From Heliocidaris erythrogramma (taxonomy: Eukaryota; Echinodermata; Echinoidea; Camarodonta; Echinometridae), in NCBI GenBank assembly GCA_025617745.1, contig CM046856.1, forward strand, positions 38,698,092 to 38,762,091: DNA of 64,000 nucleotides, read 5' to 3'. The translations under genes were made by a program, and so were the position numbers. Below the pieces are notes generated by a model, which worked only from the letters and a program-made list of their open reading frames with translations, was not told the DNA's origin and ran no database searches. Positions 58,740 to 64,000 of this stretch are shown here, in pieces (position 1 is the first letter of the stretch; every line of letters begins with the position of its first letter).

Positions 58740-58976
58740 ATATTTTGTGATAGCCCCCTCCTTGTTTCCCTCTCTCTGAGCAATGCCCTCTATTTCTGCC
58801 TCGCCTTTTCTCTGTCCCATGCTCTTTTTCTCAGTCACACGCTGTCCTCTCAGTCTCCTTGATCTCTGTCTCTCCATCACTCTTTCTCTCTCTCATTCTT
58901 TCTCGGTCTCTCCATCACTCTCTTTCTTTCTCTTTCTCTCCATCTCTCTTTCCTTCTCTCTTACTCTCTCTTCCTG
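58740..58976. repeat. CT-rich tract
   Basis: CTCTCTTTCTC-type sequence without a clean unit. Serine/leucine-rich frames here are artefacts. Confidence 0.85.
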
Positions 58977-58982
58977 AACCAT

Positions 58983-59665
58983 ATAATAATAATAATAATG
59001 AACATTGCTTATATACTGCATATCACTTATATAAGAAAGTCCCTATGTGCTTAAAGAGATAGGTCAGAATAGAAAATGGAGTTATGATAATAACAACCAA
59101 AGAATTACAAAGAATCAAATAATTACTTACAAAAAATAGTTTAGTAAAGTAGAACATGGAGAAGATTATGTGTGTCACTGAAACTACCATACAGCCTAAG
59201 AAAATGATCAAATATCAATTGACAAAGAGGTATGTTTTCAACAGTCTTGAATGACTGTTGAATTTGCCTGTTTTACAATATCGGGTAGGCCATTCCATAA
59301 CTCAGCGGATGCCATTTTAAAAGAGCGAGTGCCATAAAATTGAGTTTGAATATTTGGAGTTCCCAGGAGGGACTTCTTTTAATCTTAATCTTCTTGGAGG
59401 GGTATATTTTATAAGGAGGTCTTGCAGATAAGAAGGAGCTGTACATTGATATGTCAGTAATAAGATTTTATATTTGATGCAGGATTTAACTGGGAGCCAG
59501 TGCAATTCATGAAGTATGGGAGTTATATGATCTTTGCGTTTCTTTCTGGTGATAAGCCTTGCCGCTGAATTTTGGATTCTTTGTATTTTACTGATCTGAA
59601 CATCTGGAAGGCCGTACAATAAACTGTTACAGAAATCTACGCGAGATATTACTAGGGCATGAACT
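58983..59665 (-). pseudogene. CR1/L2-type LINE, 3' end of reverse transcriptase
   Basis: The - strand frame reads VISRVDFCNSLLYGLPDVQI, SKIQRIQNSAARLITRKKRK and HITPILHELHWLPVKSCIKY, the hallmark end of CR1/L2/Rex-like reverse transcriptases, which copy their RNA at a nicked target. A later frame, SAELWNGLPDIVKQANS, follows after a break, so the copy is dead. It is 5'-truncated near 59665 and ends in an (ATT)n tail at 58983-59001. The tail sequence resembles the end of the neighbouring SINE. Confidence 0.85.
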
Positions 59666-59737
59666 AATATTTGGTAGCTTCAGTGGATAGAAATTGGCGA
59701 ATCTGCCCAGTTTTGTGGAGAGCGAATGAATTTACAT

Positions 59738-60079
59738 ATAGGTGTTGTGGATCAGTGGATAAGTCCCCGGACTGTGAACCACGAGGTCCGGGGTTCGAAT
59801 CCCACCGCAGCACTAGCGTCCTTTGGCAAGACGTTAATCTACATTTGCCACTCTCCACCCAGGTGTTAAATGGGTACCCGGTAGGATGGTGAAAGGTAAT
59901 GTCCTTTGCTTAGCATGTGTGCGCTTTACAGCGACTGGCTGGAATGCTCCCCAGGGAGTGGAGAATGTGCATACACTGTGTGCGGGCGTGCCAGAATCCA
60001 ATGACCGGGGGTAATAGTATATATCTATACAGCGCCATGAGCGTCGAAAGGCGGACCTGTGCGCTATACAAGTAGCCAC

Positions 60080-60110
<31 letters not shown>

Positions 60111-60112
60111 AT
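59738..60112 (+). mobile_element. tRNA-derived SINE, near full length
   Basis: It has pol III A box TGGATCAGTGG at 59748-59758, B box GGTTCGAATCC at 59792-59802, a ~280-bp body (CCACCCAGGTGTTAAATGGG; CCCCAGGGAGTGGAGAATGT) and a 3' end GCTATACAAGTAGCCAC followed by (TAT)n. The ATT tail is shared with the LINE just upstream, which fits use of that LINE's machinery (inference). Not a functional tRNA gene: the tRNA-like part has no proper acceptor stem. Confidence 0.9.
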
Positions 60113-60147
60113 AAAATCACCACATGCAATCTCCTGAACATGATTAA

Positions 60148-60735
60148 AGGCCAAGTCCACCCTAACAAAAAGTTGATTTGAATAAACAGAAAAAAATCCA
60201 ACAATTTCATGAAAATAGTATGTAAAATAAGAAAGTTATGGTATTTTAAAGTTTCGCTTAATTTCGCAAAACAGTTGTATGCACATCCTGCTCAGTATGC
60301 AAATGAGGGAACCAGTGACGTCACACACTCACTATTTCTTTTGTATTTTATTACATGAAATACGAAATATTTTAATTTTTCCTTGTTATAATGTGAAACA
60401 AGGTTTGATTCCTTGCTGAACATGTGTAATTGCCATTGTTGCAACCTATACACAATTCAACGAGAGCTTCCTAATTGTAAAATCTGCAGAAATTAAAATA
60501 TTCTATATTTCATATAATAAAATACAAAAGAAATAGTGAGTGGGTGACGTCACTGGTTCCCTCATTTCCATACTGAGCAGGATGTGCATATATTTGTTTT
60601 GCGAAATTAAGCGAAACTTTAAAATACCATAACTTTCTTATTTTACATCCTATTTTGATGAAATTTTCAGTGTTATGCTTGTTGGATTTTTCTCTATTTA
60701 TTCAAATCAACTTTTTGTTAGGGTGGACTTGGCCT
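60148..60735. mobile_element. TTAA-flanked foldback, 588 bp, ~220-bp arms
   Basis: The ends are AGGCCAAGTCCACCCTAACA and its complement, with TTAA at 60144-60147 and 60736-60739. The arms match through TTTCGCTTAATTTCGCAAAA, CACATCCTGCTCAGTATGC and ACCAGTGACGTCA. The centre is unpaired. TTAA duplication points to piggyBac-type mobilisation (inference). Confidence 0.88.
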
Positions 60736-60739
60736 TTAA

Positions 60740-62039
60740 TTATGATCCCTTATTTTTTCACGGGGATGGTTCCACTCTCACCTATCCTGTGCAGCAATGT
60801 ACATATTTACCCATGCTACAATTCATAAAATCATGATGTATGTTTACCATTACAGTGGATAGCTAATTGCTACCTCTACATACACTAGTAATTTGGCGAT
60901 CAGAATAGCAAGTGTTTGAAAAATGGTCCTTTCTTTTTATTAGCCACTCTTTACATCACACAGACTTGCTAAATGCTCATGTACATAGTAAATCAAGCTT
61001 CATTTGACAAAAAGGCCAATCAGCCAAAACAATGGAGAGTAAGGCAACAAACCTAATATCACTTTGTTTCATGTTAGACTGTTACCCTAACTGGAAGGCT
61101 CACAATATTAGATTTCTGCAATTTCTTCCAAACTCTATTGATAGTCCAGACATAAGGAAGGATGGCCTCAAGGTACCTGACCATAAAGAAGGCATTGGTA
61201 TCAAGCTCATAGACCTGTCTCGATAGCCAAACTCTCAGCTAGTTCTTGTTGATTCACAGCTGTGTACCGTATGTTGGTAAAGATTGCTGTATGTCGAGGC
61301 ATTTTAAAAACCCTTCATGTCTGAATAAGGCTCAAATCTTCAGTCACCAAGATTATCACAGCAACAACATGGCAGAGTATTAGCAGCATATTACATGAAG
61401 CGACGATGACCTCAGCCCAGTTGACACTTCACCTTTTTTCCTCCTTACATAGATCTATGAAGGCATTCATTTCTTCATCTTGCTCATCTATACATGCAGG
61501 TGTAAACAAAAAAGGATAGAAATCATTTATTATTTCCTCATACTACCATGTAATGCAATCCTTTCACTTTGATAAAATGAATCGGTGATCTGATGTTTAC
61601 TCCAGCAACAATTGCTTCAGGCTTTATTTGTCAAAACTACCTATACATGTATACGGTCAGGGTTAGGGTCGCAACTGGGTTTTAGGTTGGGTTTAGCCTT
61701 TACCTATATATATTCATCTAATTGGTGACACATGTAGGTTGCACCCTTATCAGCTCTCCAAATTCTGTGGACATTACTGGAGAATTTCTAACTTAGTTTC
61801 TGAATGTTTAGTACCAATTTGAAGAGGAAGTCACAGTGGATCTGCTGGATATTTCTTCATTCTTACTGCTCACTCCCTATATGAAATTTCTGTGTGGAAA
61901 CAATTTTTAACCATTACTGTTAATATAATTATTTGAAATACATGTATGTTACTGTTTATATTGCACAGTTTCTTCGCTCATGCTATGTCTGTTTTCATGA
62001 TGTTTGTCCATTCTTAATCATAGTTTTCATTGATTTGTA
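60740..62039. other. Stretch without a recognised feature
   Basis: Open frames are short and unrecognised. It might hide the last exon of the - strand gene at 62.6-63.5 kb, but none could be supported. Confidence 0.4.
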
Positions 62040-62138
62040 ACATTTTTTATGCTTTTCCTTTATTGTGCGCATAGGGTGCCTCTTTTAGGCAGATTTGTGT
62101 GCTATATAAGTACAAAAGTATTATTATTATTATTTACC
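62040..62138 (+). mobile_element. SINE/LINE 3'-end fragment with ATT tail
   Basis: TTGTGCGCATAGGGTGCCTC and TGTGTGCTATATAAGTACAA followed by (ATT)4 resembles the 3' ends of the SINE and LINE near 59-60 kb. Confidence 0.6.
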
Positions 62139-62571
62139 TGACTGGAATGGATATCCTTGTAATTTCACCTAAATCACATCAAATCTTTACAATTTCACAC
62201 AGCAAGGCAGGACAAGTAAACATTTCAATTAGCACTTTACAACATACCCTAATAAGCTTTACATGACAGGACATATCTTGAAATATTCATATCAGATTAC
62301 ATGGAAACTAAAGGGGAAATTCACACTTCATGTATTGTCAAGTGGTTTTTAATAAAAGCATAAGAATGAGAGAACATTTTTGTGAAAAGTTTGATGAAAA
62401 TCAAATAAAAGATTAGAATGTTATGAATTTTTAAAGTTGCGAAAGGTCAAACACAAAATTTTTATTCTTCACTCTTAATATTTTTCTGCTTTTAGTCAAG
62501 CCAACTTGATGCCAAGGATTTCCCCTTATGTGAGCTTTTCCTCAAGTTCCTAAAAAAACAACACATCTTAC

Positions 62572-62670
62572 CGCCTTTTGAAGGCACTCCTTGTACACTT
62601 GAAACTCCATGGCACAATCGTTTCTACCAACGTGAACCTTGCTAGATACACATCGTCCATATCCAAGTGC
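62572..62670 (-). CDS. NDUFAF8: NDUFAF8-like exon 2
   Basis: It has 33 codons with the second cysteine of helix 1 and both cysteines of helix 2. If the donor at 62571 were ignored, the frame would run nine more codons to TGA. Confidence 0.8.
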
Positions 62671-63467
62671 CTGTATTGAAAGACAGAAAAAGAAAGAAAA
62701 TAATTTGGGTGAAGCTTACAATGGCAATAATTTGCCTTTGTGGCACCAACATTTTGCAAAAGTAATAATTTTCAAAAACATGGACATATCGTCTGCTGAG
62801 AGCCAGAAGGGCATTAACTATGTGTTAATAGAGGATATGACTTAAAGCCATTCCTACTCTCAGCATATGGTGTTATACCCACTTGGTACACCTGGGTCTA
62901 AGACAGATTATATGAGGACAATAATTTGAATCAGGATATGAAGTCAGCACCTCCTGACTAATGTTCTAAGTGTGACCAAATACAGTGCCCTACAAAGCAA
63001 ATTTCTGCACAATTTGACAACTTTGTATCTCTCTGAAATACTGAATACTAATACCCTAAATGCAAAGGCTGTACTCCAGGCAAATATACATATTTTGGGT
63101 GGTAGTCTGTCTCAGAGAAGACATACACATTTACTGAATGGATGACATATGTTAATAAATAGGCAATTCCAAGCTATTTTGTCCCATATATTACCAACCA
63201 CATCTAAGGATTTAGGATTTATTAAGCTGATAGACCACTAGAGCTCAGATCAGTCAAAATATCAAGTAAAAATGATATTTTGAAGTCCATTCATGTCCAC
63301 GATTCCATAATAAAATTCCACAATACTGTACTTGGTAACGTACTGAACATACATGTACCTCGGATCAGTTAGTCCAAATACATGCTTACCTGTGGGGTAC
63401 ACTCAGCAAGGGCAGCTGGAAATTGGGCCATTCTCTGTCTGGCTCGTTGGATGCCCCCACTGTTCAT
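62572..63467 (-). CDS. NDUFAF8: NDUFAF8-like complex I assembly factor (twin CX9C), 2 of probably 3 exons
   Basis: Exon 1 (63467 down to 63390) encodes MNSGGIQRARQRMAQFPAAL then AECTPQ; exon 2 (62670 down to 62572) encodes ALGYGRCVSSKVHVGRNDCA then MEFQVYKECLQKA. Both junctions are phase 0, with donor GTAAGC, acceptor TTTCAATACAG and donor GTAAGA. The joined 59 residues hold C23-x9-C33 and C45-x9-C55, a twin CX9C hairpin as in proteins imported by the MIA40 pathway. The FPAALAEC...AYGRCV-like core and the C..EF..Y..C helix match NDUFAF8, which works with NDUFAF5 in early complex I (ND1 module) assembly in mitochondria; human NDUFAF8 is of similar size (~74 residues). The short C-terminal exon was not located. 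The start is the only ATG before the amphipathic RARQRM segment. Confidence 0.8.
63390..63467 (-). CDS. NDUFAF8: NDUFAF8-like exon 1
   Basis: It has 26 codons from ATG (complement of 63465-63467) to CAG, followed by donor GTAAGCATG. Confidence 0.8.
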
Positions 63468-64000
63468 GGTTTCCACTTTCCTTTTCCTACTGTTTCACTT
63501 TTCCACTGTCTCATGAAAAAAAATCCACTCTGCAGAGAAAGAAGATGACATAATTCATAGATATAACTGAATCATCTCACGTGCACAGTCTATTAGATAC
63601 ACTGTAGTTCTGCTCAACAAAATATGTACTGTGTGATATTATGACAGCCAAATCAAGAGCACTGTGTGTATGGGGGGGGGGGGGGGGGCATGTGTCTGAT
63701 AGTAAAAGAAAGAAAAAAGTTGCTTCTTTTTTTTCTGGATAAGGTCAACATAAATTTTGTTCTGTGTGCCTCCCTCCCCCTTGAAGACTGATCAATCAAT
63801 TTAGATAAGGACTGGGCAAATTTGTTCAAGGGTCGTAAAAGTATGAAAAATTAATTTAAACTGGATCAATAACAAATTAACATGCAAAAATTGCTATTTT
63901 GTTGCAGGAACCCAATGGAAATATGTTTTTAAAATTTGATTAATCTATATCCATAAGTGGATCAAACTCACTTAGATTATGGATTATTTTTCTTTTCCCC
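63468..64000. other. Upstream flank of the NDUFAF8-like gene
   Basis: Would contain its 5' untranslated region and promoter. A G run lies at 63673-63688. No promoter motif can be fixed. Confidence 0.4.

Noticed and set aside
59738-59815. A functional tRNA gene
   Set aside because: A and B boxes are present, but they head a ~375-bp SINE body with an ATT tail, and no proper acceptor stem is seen.
61032-61226. 64-residue frame starting MESKATNLISL
   Set aside because: No recognised domain, no convincing splice sites and no neighbour context; chance frame cannot be excluded.
62533-62571. NDUFAF8-like last exon GAACTTGAGGAAAAGCTCAC then stop, right after exon 2
   Set aside because: It would need an intron of only about 22 bases, too short for animal splicing.

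Overview
Kind of organism. This is a repeat-rich animal (metazoan) genomic window with intron-containing genes, GT-AG splice sites and no bacterial features. A Penelope-like element with a GIY-YIG domain, tRNA-derived SINEs with ATT-repeat tails, a CR1/L2-type LINE remnant, many foldback elements and very long poly-C/poly-G runs suggest a marine invertebrate deuterostome, most likely a sea urchin. That assignment is an inference from repeat style, not proven.

Genes. Two tandem paralogous genes on the + strand encode four-pass membrane proteins of the MS4A (CD20-like) family. Gene 1 has coding exons at 16842-17081, 19314-19370, 22880-23035, 23491-23637 and probably 26423-26437. Gene 2 has coding exons at 36532-36852, 38795-38851, 41582-41698, 47186-47317 and 49448-49570. 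All introns are phase 0, and both genes split the same transmembrane segments, with a 57-bp second coding exon in each. On the - strand at the right edge, two exons (63390-63467 and 62572-62670) encode a twin CX9C protein that matches NDUFAF8, a mitochondrial complex I assembly factor; its last exon was not found. A single-exon THAP zinc-finger ORF lies at 34101-34418.

Layout. 1-16.8 kb is gene-free and made of mobile and tandem repeats: a word-rich foldback (1.1-2.1 kb), two Penelope 3' ends in opposite orientation (3.1-3.6 and 7.8-8.7 kb, one carrying a nested foldback whose empty site is kept in the other), a 770-bp GGCCCAG-ended element, a ~190-bp satellite (4.5-5.9 kb) and GTA-repeat duplications. 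16.8-26.4 kb is MS4A-like gene 1. 26.4-36.5 kb is intergenic, with a hAT-type MITE (8-bp target duplication), a SINE, the longest C runs and the THAP ORF. 36.5-49.6 kb is MS4A-like gene 2, whose introns hold two tandem-repeat elements, a nest of foldbacks and a ~460-nt pyrimidine tract ending at a splice acceptor. 49.6-62.5 kb is intergenic, with a Helitron-like tandem-repeat element, a LINE, a SINE and a TTAA-flanked foldback. 62.5-63.5 kb is the NDUFAF8-like gene.

Most interesting. Three unrelated-sequence elements (37.7, 42.4 and 56 kb) share one architecture: 5' hairpin, short simple repeat, then a 150-190-bp tandem array. One of them ends with a hairpin plus CTAG as Helitrons do. Also notable are the nested Penelope/MITE empty-site pair and the strongly uneven distribution of poly-G/C runs.
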